Shown here: in pieces, positions 44,014 through 53,509 of the stretch
How the letters are laid out: each line of letters starts with the position of its first letter
How positions within the stretch are numbered: position 1 is the first letter of the stretch
Assembly (NCBI GenBank): GCA_029448655.1
Contig: JACCLO010000001.1
Span: 4,898,001 to 4,962,000 of the forward strand
Direction of reading: 5' to 3'
Source: Wolfiporia cocos
Lineage: Eukaryota > Basidiomycota > Agaricomycetes > Polyporales > Phaeolaceae
Length of the DNA: 64,000 bases
Made by a program: the position numbers and the translations under genes
Notes under the pieces: generated by a model
What the model was told of the DNA's origin: nothing
What the model saw: only the letters and a program-made list of their open reading frames with translations
Databases searched by the model: none

Positions 44014-45281
44014 TCATAGCTTCGAGACGTGTTCCCCGAGTTTCTGGTTAACCACACTGGCGAGTATACGCATGGTGTGTTCCGGCTGGTCCCAATGGGG
44101 CTGCAGGAACATACGATAAAACCTTCCATTCCATGGCACTTGGCACCACACTCACAAAATGGTTTGCGCCCTCCAGTCTAATGGTCTTTACGACGCGTGA
44201 ACCCATCGAAGAAGCCAATTGAAGGGCTCGGTGAAGCTCGCCCGCTGCGAGCACTGTCTGCCCAACAGACATGTCGCACCATATCAGCGTCGCATGCACA
44301 TGTGGCCAGACGTCCGTTTCCAATAACGCTTTCCTCGTATTCTCCGCATGTGTTCCTCCATCAAGATTGAGCATGGGAATATGAACATGAGTTGCATTGT
44401 CCACGTCCAATGTCGTTGCAAGCTCTTCTGCTGGGATGCGAGCTGAAGTTGACTTCGGGTCCATCTCTGGATGATGTACGATTCCAGCACAAATGCCCTC
44501 AAGGGTGCAGGAGGCAAGCGAGGAGAGAACATCCTGCTTGTGACGATAATATCCAAATACATATGCAGCGAAGCGGTGTCCAAGATGATCAGGAGGTATT
44601 GATGGATCTATTGTGGGATCATATAGAACTTGCAGTGGCGGCGGAGGAATTCCGATTGCATAAGAAACCGGGTCTTGAGAAGTGTCAGATGAAATCTGAA
44701 CGGACACGTGGCAACTAACCGTATATTATGACATGTCGCAGATATACACCCAATAGGTTCTGACGAGTCGGAGTGAGGTCGGAAGCGTTTGCGAGGAAAG
44801 AAAGTGTCATTGAGTTGCCAAATGACCATCCGAGTAATACAATGCCACCCTCGACGGTCCCACCAGGGGCGCGCGAGATCGGCGGGATATGCTCCTCGCG
44901 AAGGAACCATTCCAAGAATGCAGCAATTTCTAGCCCTCGATCTCGAATGAACAATGCCTGCGATCTGCGGTCTGAACCGTGGATTACTGCTAGCTCGCCG
45001 GGACTGTATGGAGTTGACCCTGGATAGTTTCGCAGATTCAATGCGATGAGACGGATATTGTATTGCGCCGCAAAGCTGAACATCGGCAAAAATACCGCTG
45101 GTAAAAGTATAAGTATTAGCTAGACTGCCTGTTGCGATGTTTAATGGATTACATATGTACCGCCATGGGCAACAGTGCCATGAACCAATACGAGAGTAAC
45201 ATAGTTCGAAGCACCAGTAGGAGCGCCACTGTCTTGAAAAGACAGAACAGTACCGTTATCGTCCACAGGGGCTTGAGGCAT
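44014..45281 (-). CDS. Alpha/beta-hydrolase fold protein, paralogue of the gene at 30978-32260
   Basis: Exons 45281-45161, 45097-44720, 44673-44156 and 44100-44014; introns of 63, 46 and 55 nt at the same positions as in the paralogue. Conserved text includes VLVHGTVAHG, the split AVFLPMF, LNLRNYPGSTP, GWSFGN (nucleophile Ser), FGYYRHKQDVLSSLAS, WPHVHATLIWCDM and GANHF followed by PHWDQPEHTMRILA. About 367 residues, starting MPQAP like its paralogue (MPLAP). With the remnant at 48118-48300 it forms a small dispersed family on the minus strand. Substrate unknown. Confidence 0.84.
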
Positions 45282-45939
45282 AGATTGTGAGCGGTTGAAG
45301 TTAGGGGATGTGAAGTCCTTATAGTACGTACGTCGAGCTCTAGGCCAACATCTACACCGCAGTCCACTGGCAAACCGCGCGCTGAAAGAAGGTACCCCCA
45401 CTAGTGCTCGAAAGTCCTAGACCATAATTCCTAATCAATCAATATTTTAGCAAATGCCGTAATACTAGCGACTCTGACACACGGCGCGAGATGGGATCTC
45501 TCCCCGCTTGGACTTACTGTGGCGTGCGTAGTACTTTTGGCAGTAGCTGTGGACTTACTGAATAGATGTTGAGCGTGATACTTGACATTGATGACGGGCC
45601 GCATGAACGGATGCGCCCGACACACTGCCGCAGAATCAGCGTACAAACAGGACCTGTTTCCTATTACCAGAGATGAATTTCGCTATCGCCTCGGAGCGTG
45701 CTGTGCAGTGTGTCAGCTACCCTAGTATTCATCCATGCACAGCTAGCTGATTGGCTGCCGTTCGGGTGGGCCTGATATACACATATCATGGGGCAATATG
45801 TGATGGTCAATGCGATCATCTATGCCAATCTGGAAGGGGTCTTGGGGTGCACGGATCATCCCGACGAGGCTGAACCTAATATGCGTATGAGTAATACATA
45901 CTCACAAATGATCGGCGCCACTCTAGGTCATGCGTACAA
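45282..45939. other. Intergenic, nothing recognised
   Basis: Upstream region of the hydrolase gene up to the first Helitron-like unit. Contains only short ORFs without motifs. Confidence 0.4.
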
Positions 45940-46891
45940 TCCATGATATAATGGGAGCTCGCGCCGTAGGCGCTCACGTGTCGCTAGCGTGCAGCTAGCG
46001 TGTCGCTCGCGTGTCGCTCGCGTTTTGCGCACATGGCGAGCACGTTTGCCGCGTGGCGTCCATGCGCGTCGTTGATCCTCCTCCCATTAGATAGGGCGCC
46101 TGCCGTCCGCGGAGTTGGCCGGTGGATTCCCACGCCCGGCGCCTGCAAGGTGCGCGCGCTGTTCCTGCCCCGCACCACAGGGATTCGTGCCCCATGCCAC
46201 AGGGATTCGTGCCCCATGCCACGGGGATTCGTGCCCCACACCACGGGGATTCGTGGTCCATTCCATGGGGGTTTGTGGCCCATGCCACAGGGATTTGTGT
46301 CCTGTGGCATGGGGATTTTGTAATGTAAATACCCCACACCACGGGGATTTGTACCCCGTGCCACGGGGATTCGTGCCCTACACCACAGGGATTTTTGGTC
46401 CATGCCATGGGGGTTTGTGCCCCATGCCACGGGGATCCGTGCCCCATGCCACAGGGATTTGTGTCCTGTGGCATGGGGATTTTGTAATGTAAATACTCCA
46501 CACCACGGGGATTTGTACCCCGTGCCACGGGGATTCGTGCCCTACACCACAGGGATTTTTGGCCCATGCCATGGGGGTTTGTGCCCCATGCCACGGGGAT
46601 TCGTGCCCCATGCCACAGGGATTTGTGTCCTGTGGCATGGGGATTTTGTAATATAAATACTCCACACCACAGGGGTCTGTACCCTGTGCCACAGGTATTT
46701 GCACCCCAATGCCACAGGGGTGAATTCCCACACCCAGAGCCTGCAAGGCATGCGTGCCAGTTACAGATTCTACAAGCAAAGCGACAACGATACCAAGCAT
46801 CAGCGAGGTGGAGGAGTGGCTGAGCAGGCAGAGACTAAAATATATTCCTAAGACATAACATTTGTGGCGAAGCCACAGGTAATTAAGCTAG
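45940..46891 (+). mobile_element. Helitron-like unit 1 with minisatellite
   Basis: Begins TC after an A (45939). Ends with the hairpin TGTGGC-GAA-GCCACA, 10 nt, then CTAG (46888-46891), the 3' signature of Helitrons. The next base is T, as expected for insertion between A and T. The body holds the GCTAGCGTGCAGCTAGC block and the minisatellite, and no coding sequence. The 5' TC end is less certain than the 3' end. Confidence 0.65.
46168..46727 (+). repeat. Minisatellite array 1 (~22 bp units, higher-order repeat)
   Basis: Tandem ~22 bp units of the type CCCCATGCCACGGGGATTCG. Each unit contains CCCC...GGGG and can form a small hairpin. Units with ATGCCAC, ACACCAC and TTCCATG cores alternate in a higher-order pattern of roughly 155-180 bp, marked by TGTCCTGTGGCATGGGG. 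Long ORFs on both strands are reads through the repeat. Confidence 0.9.
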
Positions 46892-47683
46892 TCTAAGAGT
46901 AATGGGAGCTCGCGTGGGAGCCGTCGCGTGTCGCTAGCGTGCAGCTAGCGTGCAGCTAGCGTGGACGCCACGTTTGCCGCGTGGCGTCCATGGGCGTCAT
47001 TCCTGCTCCCATTAGATAGGGCGCCTGGCGCCGGTGAATTCCCACGCCCAGCGCCTGCAAGGCGCGCGCGCTGCTAGCTCGCGTTTTGCGCGCTGTTCCT
47101 GCCCCGCACCACGGGGATTCGTGCCCCATGCCACGGGGATTCGTGCCCCATGCCACGGGGATTCGTGCCCCATACCATGGGGATTCGTGCCCCATGCCAT
47201 GGGGATTCGTGCCCCACACCACGGGGATTTGTGGCCCATTCCATGGGGGTTTGTGGCCCATGCCACAGGGATTTGTGTCCTGTGGCATGGGGATTTTGTA
47301 ATGTAAATACCCCACACCACGGGGATTTGTACCCCGTACCACGGGGATTTGTGCCCTACACCACGGGGATTTTTGGCCCATGCCATGGGGGTTTGTGCCC
47401 CATGCCACGGGGATTTGTGTCCTGTGGCATGGGGATTTTGTAATATAAATACTCCACACCACAGGGGTCTGTACCCTGTGCCACAGGTATTTGCACCCCA
47501 ATGCCACAGGGGTGAATTCCCACACCCAGAGCCTGCAAGGCATGCGTGCCAGTTACAGATTCTACAAGCAAAGCGACAACGATACCGAGCATCAGCGAGG
47601 TGGAGGAGTGGCTGAGCAGGCAGAGACTAAAATATATTCCTAAGACATAACGTTTGTGGCGAAGCCACAGGTAATTAAGCTAG
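46892..47683 (+). mobile_element. Helitron-like unit 2
   Basis: Starts TCTAAG immediately after the CTAG of unit 1 and ends with the same hairpin, spacer and CTAG (47680-47683). Closely similar to unit 1 over its length, with fewer minisatellite units. Head-to-tail arrangement without host sequence between units. Confidence 0.68.
47100..47517 (+). repeat. Minisatellite array 2
   Basis: Same 22 bp unit and higher-order pattern as array 1 but shorter. It lies at the same relative place in unit 2. Confidence 0.9.
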
Positions 47684-48116
47684 TCTAAGTACTAAAGGGC
47701 CGTGGAAGAAAACCATGTGGTTCTCGTGTGGCAACCGTGCGTTCATTGGCCCGTAGGGCGCGCGCCACCACCCCCGTGCCATTTCCCACGGTCGGCGCCT
47801 ACAACGCGCGCGCGGCGTTCAAGTCAAGTCCTTTCGCCACGGGGATGTTGTAACGTAAATGGCCTATACTGTAGATACCTGCTAGAAAATTTAAGAGTAA
47901 CCGGGAGGTTTATGAGGCACCACAAGCGAAGCGACGACGACACCGAGCATCAGCGAGGTGTCGGAAGTGGCTGAGCGAGGTGCAGCAGGGTGATCACACA
48001 CCCTGGGGGTTGGGTGGACTCACATTGCCATACAATATGTTTTTCCCTTATTCTATAAGTTATCATACTTAAGTGACAATTGACATCCGTGGCAAAGCCG
48101 CGGGTAATTAAACTCG
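47684..48116 (+). mobile_element. Helitron-like unit 3, degenerate
   Basis: Starts TCTAAG after the CTAG of unit 2. It contains one CCACGGGGATG remnant of the minisatellite. It ends with the hairpin CCGTGGC-AAA-GCCGCGG (one G-T pair), 10 nt, then CTCG (48113-48116) instead of CTAG, followed by T. Older or more diverged than units 1 and 2. Confidence 0.55.
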
Positions 48117-48117
48117 T

Positions 48118-48300
48118 ATTGACGCAGCCTTCAATGGCCCTGTCACCTTGACTTTCCTGGATAGCTCCCAAACAGCAATGATAGTGTCGTAAATGACATG
48201 TCGCACCATACAGACGCTACATCATGTCGGGCCAGATGCTCACCTCCTTCAGTCCGCGATGTGCATCTTCCGCATACACGAATAAATCAGTAGTGGTCAA
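48118..48300 (-). pseudogene. Remnant of a third alpha/beta-hydrolase copy
   Basis: On the minus strand this reads as fragments GLKEVSIWPDM, then VWCDM in another frame, then sequence matching the IIAAWEVSRKV block. This equals the third exon of the gene at 30978-32260 (text LKEVNVWPDVHVTFVWCDMA) with frameshifts and a stop. Only about 180 bp survive, directly beside the Helitron-like array. Confidence 0.68.
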
Positions 48301-48581
48301 TGGTGCGTAATCGCATGGCGCTGTTTCCCGGCGCTAGTGACTTCATGCAGCTGCCTCTACTTTGCAATTCAATGTCTCTACTAGGTAGTGGCAGGCATAA
48401 TGCATGGTATGGAGGATCTGTATCATATCGATGGCCCCCGTTTTCACAAGCCGTTTCATATGTACTATATCTAAATCATACCGTAGAGAATGATGCTTCG
48501 CGAATATGTGCCTACATGATTCTATCGTTTCCGACTAAGCATCGAGTCTGGACAAGAAGTGAAAAAGTGTCATGAGGACCT
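48301..48581. other. Intergenic, nothing recognised
   Basis: Between the hydrolase remnant and the MITE. Contains CATGAGG at 48571-48577, a likely target duplication of the MITE. Confidence 0.4.
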
Positions 48582-49229
48582 TAGTGATGTGCCAGGCCCG
48601 GCTTTGGGCCGTGAGCCGAGCCGGGCCGGGCCCTACTTGGGCCGGGCCAAGCCGGGCTTTACACAACGGCTTGAGACGGCCCAGGGCCCGGCTTGTGTCT
48701 CAGGCCGAGCCGGGCCGAGCCGTTGAGCCCCGGCCTGGTGGCTCTAATGGTTACAATGTCCAGCAATTACAATATAATATAAGATTGTACATGATAGCAA
48801 TATGCTCAACTCCAATGTAGTGCCTCTGTATTGTTTATTTCAAACCAAAGAAAAGGCGCATAAGTCAAATCCTTAACGTTGAAGCCTCCCGCGCACCGTT
48901 GGGCGCCTATACGATACCCCATATGGCAGGTGCGCTACTGAACGCTGTGCCGTGGAAGGTTATTTTGACACTCAATCCTACTATAAATTGTAGGCCTCAA
49001 TGTTCCTTTTCATCAAGGAACAGCTGAAAATGATGTACTTCAAACTTTTGAAGTTATAGTGATGACTATCCTAGCAGTGGTAGGCCCCGGCTCGGCCCCG
49101 GCCTAGGCCGGGCCAAGCCGTGAGCCGTCAGTGAGGGCCCGGCCTGAGGCTTTGGAAAGCCGTGGGCCGTCCAAAGCCAGGCCAAAGCCGGGGCTTTTGG
49201 GCCGGGCCGGGCCCTGCACATCATCACTA
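48582..49229. mobile_element. GC-rich hAT-like MITE (648 bp)
   Basis: Termini TAGTGATGTGCCAGGCCCGG and CCGGGCCCTGCACATCATCACTA, with GGGCCGGGCC blocks next to each end and an AT-rich centre. Same family as the MITE split by E2. CATGAGG occurs just before (48571-48577) and just after (49230-49236), with a few extra bases on the left side, consistent with an eroded 8-bp duplication. Confidence 0.72.
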
Positions 49230-50435
49230 CATGAGGTTCTCGGGCGACCATCCGGGAACCGTTATCTCATCGTTTGGCCTCTGAATTCTGAGCCGTAAAT
49301 CTTCTGTCTTTATGAACCACTGTACTGGTGCAATGGTCTCGAGACCTCTCCGTAAAGCATTGCAGGGAGGACTTCTCTACAATGCTCCTGGACGGCACCA
49401 ATACCCGGATAACCCCACAAATGGGTCCCAACAAGGCGAAAGTTGTTCTGCGCCACATATTGATATAATTAGCTGTTCTATGGCTGCCGATATTAGTAGC
49501 ACTTAAGTTGGAGTGAGGGACAAATCACACCCATCATGATAAGGGTGGCATGAGAAAGTAGCATTCTGGGACTTTCATCATAGCACAAGCATTACAGCCT
49601 TGTAAGGCCCCAACCATATAATATACATGTACAGAAAATTGGTAAATATATGGTATATGGTATATACATAGTATATACATAGTATATACATGGTTTACAT
49701 GGTTTTTGGATGGTAGATTTTTTAGACATCTTGGCATAGCCATTGCTTTGCCCATATAACTATGGAGATTGTCTCTTCCTTTAATGACATGCTGCAGGTA
49801 TCAGCACTTGGCTGATGTGAGGAAAAAATCGGTGTTCAACATTCAGCAGCCACACTAGTAGCAGGAATGGCTTAGGAATTGTGCACAATGTGTGAGGTGG
49901 TGGGAAACTTGTATGCATGAGTCTAATGCATGATGCAATCATTATGTGGGATGATATATAGCATAAACATAAATCTGATCTTGCCTTCTGCCAAATGAGA
50001 GGGTAAGCCAACCATGTGAATTATGTCCTGACATCTTTGCATTTGTGCAGCAGCCACCAGATTGTCTAAATCTCATATCACCATTGCACTGTACATTCTG
50101 TAAGACACATAACTAGTTCAGATACACTATTCACATTGTCAACTGAGGGTCTAATATGAATGCATTCACAACAACCATATACCATATAATATACAATGTA
50201 TATACCATGTACTCGGCCACATGTAAATATATGTATATAGTATATATATAAAACCATGTATACATGGTATATACAGCTGTTGATTGTGTACTTTGACAGG
50301 AATAATTTTGCTTTAGATATAATCTCAGGCAACAAAATATGTAGTCAGAAGGAAGATGGGACTTAAATTACTGTAAAGAGTTGCAAGCCCGAATTTCATA
50401 TGAGAGCGCGTGCGTGTTACCTGCAGGTAGACTGT
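49230..50435. other. AT-rich region with TATATGG/TATACATGG microsatellite patches
   Basis: Two low-complexity patches (about 49620-49700 and 50160-50280) are rich in ATATAC/GTATAT and partly inverted to each other. No gene, RNA or clear transposon ends recognised. Confidence 0.5.
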
Positions 50436-51032
50436 TGTCACAGAATTCCCAGTGGGGGGTTCTACATTCCTTCGCTATAGGTATTATAGGCGCCGCTAGG
50501 TGCGCGCGCGCTTCCCTGATCCTCAGCCACCTCCAGCGCCCGTCCAGGACTCCGTTTAGATCATATGACCATAGGTTAGCGCTGTAGGGTAGCGCGCGCC
50601 TTAGGTACTCACATCACGGTCACACTTAGTACATACGTTACGGTAGTTACATGTTCCCATGTGCCCTCTTAGTTACTGCGCACAGGCCGCGACTTTAGGG
50701 CGACCATTACTGGTCAGCTCCCATGTATAAGTACGACAAGATGGGGACTTACTTCCCCATCTTTAGGATTCTCGACAACTGAGCCTCTGGCTCCTTTCTC
50801 ATTCTGCGCTGTGTGCGTCTCTGCCCCGGGGGCCCTCACGTTCTTGCTTGTCTGTGTGCCAGCCCCGACACGTCGCCTTGCGGAGTACCGTTGGTACTCC
50901 CGGTGGACTCCTATTAGGATGTCCCATCGGGCACGCCGTGAGGTCACCGCTATCGCGGTTGGTGCACCGCCTTGTAGGCGCGTTAGGGACTCCCCTGTAG
51001 CCAGGGTCCCACAGCCTAGTGAGTCTGTGTCA
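50436..51032 (+). repeat. E5 5' LTR
   Basis: 597 bp, TGTCACAG...CTGTGTCA. GC-rich and unrelated in sequence to the E1-E3 LTRs. Contains the core promoter described at 50726-50770. Confidence 0.93.
50726..50770 (+). promoter_or_regulatory. E5 core promoter and predicted transcript 5' end
   Basis: TATAAG at 50726-50731 is followed 32 nt downstream by CATCTTTAGGATT (50758-50770). That 13-mer is the exact reverse complement of the PBS at 51034-51046. This is the same TATA-start-PBS geometry as in E2. Confidence 0.7.
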
Positions 51033-51033
51033 T

Positions 51034-51046
51034 AATCCTAAAGATG
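51034..51046 (+). other. E5 primer-binding site, self-priming type
   Basis: AATCCTAAAGATG starts one base after the LTR end, the same offset as in E2. It pairs perfectly with LTR positions 50758-50770. No TGG start for tRNA priming. Confidence 0.72.
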
Positions 51047-51822
51047 TTTTACCTCCCCTCCGGCGCCACTTGCGCTGGGGCCGAGGGTTTTTCACTCGCA
51101 GGTCGCCAAGGCAACGCGGCGGGGCAGCCTCTTGGGAGAAGACCCAGAGGTCCGTAGATTTACGAGCCCCCATCTAAGCGTTACACCTGGCAAAGCGGCC
51201 GCGAGGAGTAAAAAGCAAGACCGCCCCCCATGAACAACAGGGTAGCGGGGTCAACAGGTATAAGCCGCGTTCAGGGCCCGCCGCCGTCACCCCTGCAAAG
51301 GGAATGTACGCGCGTGTGGAGGCACAGTGCATCCTCGCCATCACCCCTGGGCGGCAGGAGTCAGCTCACCAATCCTTGACCTGTGGGTATGCGAAGGGAA
51401 CCCGCGAGGGTCTCCCAACCCCACACCGACGGTCAACATTATGAATACGGAAACACGACCAGGTACTTAATCGACGAGGGCCCAACATAGTCGGAGGTCG
51501 GCGCGTCATGCGTAGCCAAGTCGGCGCATGCTAGGAAAGGAATGACACGGCATTACCTTCCCAGTAGCCTCTGCGCTCACCGCTAGCAACGACTCACGCT
51601 CTCACGTCAGGCATGTAAGGAACAGGGAACGGTGAACAACGTCCCAATGTCTCCTGCATGGTCACCCTCCTTCGCACACCCACTGGCGGACAGGACCGCC
51701 GATGACTGGAACTTCCCTCTGAAGGGCGAGCAGAGGCCAGACATCAAAACTCAACCAAAGGAATGTAGCGTCGTAGGTTATAGGTACAACGTCGGGACGA
51801 CGTTTTTTGAGAGGGGGGGTAA

Positions 51823-52419
51823 TGTCACAGAATTCCCAGTGGGGGGTTCTACATTCCTTCGCTATAGGTATTATAGGCGCCGCTAGGTGCGCGCGCGCTT
51901 CCCTGATCCTCAGCCACCTCCAGCGCCCGTCCAGGACTCCGTTTAGATCATATGACCATAGGTTAGCGCTGTAGGGTAGCGCGCGCCTTAGGTACTCACA
52001 TCACGGTCACACTTAGTACATACGTTACGGTAGTTACATGTTCCCATGTGCCCTCTTAGTTACTGCGCACAGGCCGCGACTTTAGGGCGACCATTACTGG
52101 TCAGCTCCCATGTATAAGTACGACAAGATGGGGACTTACTTCCCCATCTTTAGGATTCTCGACAACTGAGCCTCTGGCTCCTTTCTCATTCTGCGCTGTG
52201 TGCGTCTCTGCCCCGGGGGCCCTCACGTTCTTGCTTGTCTGTGTGCCAGCCCCGACACGTCGCCTTGCGGAGTACCGTTGGTACTCCCGGTGGACTCCTA
52301 TTAGGATGTCCCATCGGGCACGCCGTGAGGTCACCGCTATCGCGGTTGGTGCACCGCCTTGTAGGCGCGTTAGGGACTCCCCTGTAGCCAGGGTCCCACA
52401 GCCTAGTGAGTCTGTGTCA
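51823..52419 (+). repeat. E5 3' LTR
   Basis: 597 bp, no difference from the 5' LTR noticed. Followed by target duplication ACTGT. Confidence 0.93.
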
Positions 52420-52605
52420 ACTGTCACACACCAATTTCAAGTCTTTAGGCACAGTACCTTTTCTGATCATCAAGAGCACCCCCGAGGCTGGGAACCCAAT
52501 GCCTCAACTAGATCCACGCCCTACAGACGAACCACCACAGGCACTAGCTAACAGCATCACCAACCATGCCTAAGAACCCTAGTCCCCAACCACACGTCCA
52601 GTCCA

Positions 52606-53463
52606 TGTTACGGTCATTTTGATTTTTCGAATATTGACAGAACTCACCACCGGGCGAATACGATACAGGGACTTGTTGCGCAACCAACCCCCTGGCTACT
52701 CGTGATCTTACTGGGCGCATCCCCAGTTGTACTAGTCTATAGGGCTCGTTTAATCTTTGGCAGATCCAACTCTGCCACCGTTTCATGTTCATCGTTTACT
52801 TGCTGATAGATGGTGTTCAACCGCCATCATTCCTATCTATCGTCTCAGATATATCACTCCATACTTATCAAACGTTTGGGACTATAGCGTAGATAGTATC
52901 TGTGGCATCCGGGACCGACCTGACCCCTGAAACCTAGCGTAGTATAAAAACTCATGTACTTACCTGACCCCTGAAACCTAGCGTAGTATAAAAACTCATG
53001 TACTTACCTTCGAGGCTCTTCAGCTCGACCTTGTTGTATAAACAAGAAGTCTTATACTCGTTCTCAAACGTAGGAAACTACGCTCAGTATTTCTCTCTCG
53101 AGCAACTGAACGACTAAGTCCTCGAAGTGCACATTGACTTCTCGGACTTAGGCGAGTCTTATATTCTATCAGACTCGCACCTGAACAGATTATATCCTCT
53201 AATGCGTATTGGATATTAACCAATCTCCTAAGGGCTTCACTTAGGACCCGAAGGCATCTAACGAGTATTTGCCTTGCATACGGCGACGTGCCTACGTGCA
53301 GAAGAACGATCTATATTCGCGACTCGAATATACGAACGGGTATTCGACCCGTAACAGAAGGCATCTAACGAGTATTTGCCTTGCATACGGCAGCAAGCCT
53401 ACGTGCAGAAGAACGATCTATATTCGCGACTCAAATATACGAACGGGTATTCGACCCGTAACA
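52606..53463 (+). repeat. E3 5' LTR with two internal tandem duplications (858 bp)
   Basis: A 44-bp duplication near 52928-53016 doubles the TATA region (GTAGTATAAAAACTC). A ~107-bp duplication at 53250-53463 doubles the last part of U5; the extra copy ends exactly with the LTR terminus CGTAACA followed by GAAGG. Neither duplication is in the 3' LTR. The proximal TATA (52987) keeps the 35-nt spacing to AGCTCGACCTT (53022). Confidence 0.9.
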
Positions 53464-53509
53464 GAAGGTCGAGCTTATCACACCCTCACCTATCACGGTG
53501 TAAGGGCAC

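Larger units (their letters stand above)
50436..52419 (+). mobile_element. E5: complete small non-coding LTR retrotransposon (1984 bp)
   Basis: Two 597 bp LTRs (50436-51032 and 51823-52419) that look identical to me, flanked by the 5-bp duplication ACTGT (50431-50435 and 52420-52424). The 790 bp interior has no credible coding sequence. It begins with a PBS (51034-51046) and ends with the polypurine tract GAGAGGGGGGGTAA. It must therefore be mobilised by enzymes of another element. Identical LTRs imply a very recent insertion. Confidence 0.93.

Noticed and set aside
46168..47517. Regularly spaced repeats resembling a CRISPR array
   Set aside because: The units are contiguous and imperfect with no unique spacers, and the window is eukaryotic.
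46000..47615. Several 70-200 codon ORFs on both strands (Gly/Pro/His-rich repeats)
   Set aside because: They are translations of the 22-bp minisatellite, open in several frames at once, with no non-repeat content.
49620..50290. Possible MITE formed by inverted TATATGG-rich patches
   Set aside because: The inverted matches are low-complexity AT repeats; no defined ends or target duplication found.
51632..51886. Short ORF in the interior of E5
   Set aside because: 84 codons running into the 3' LTR with no motif; E5 is better treated as non-coding.
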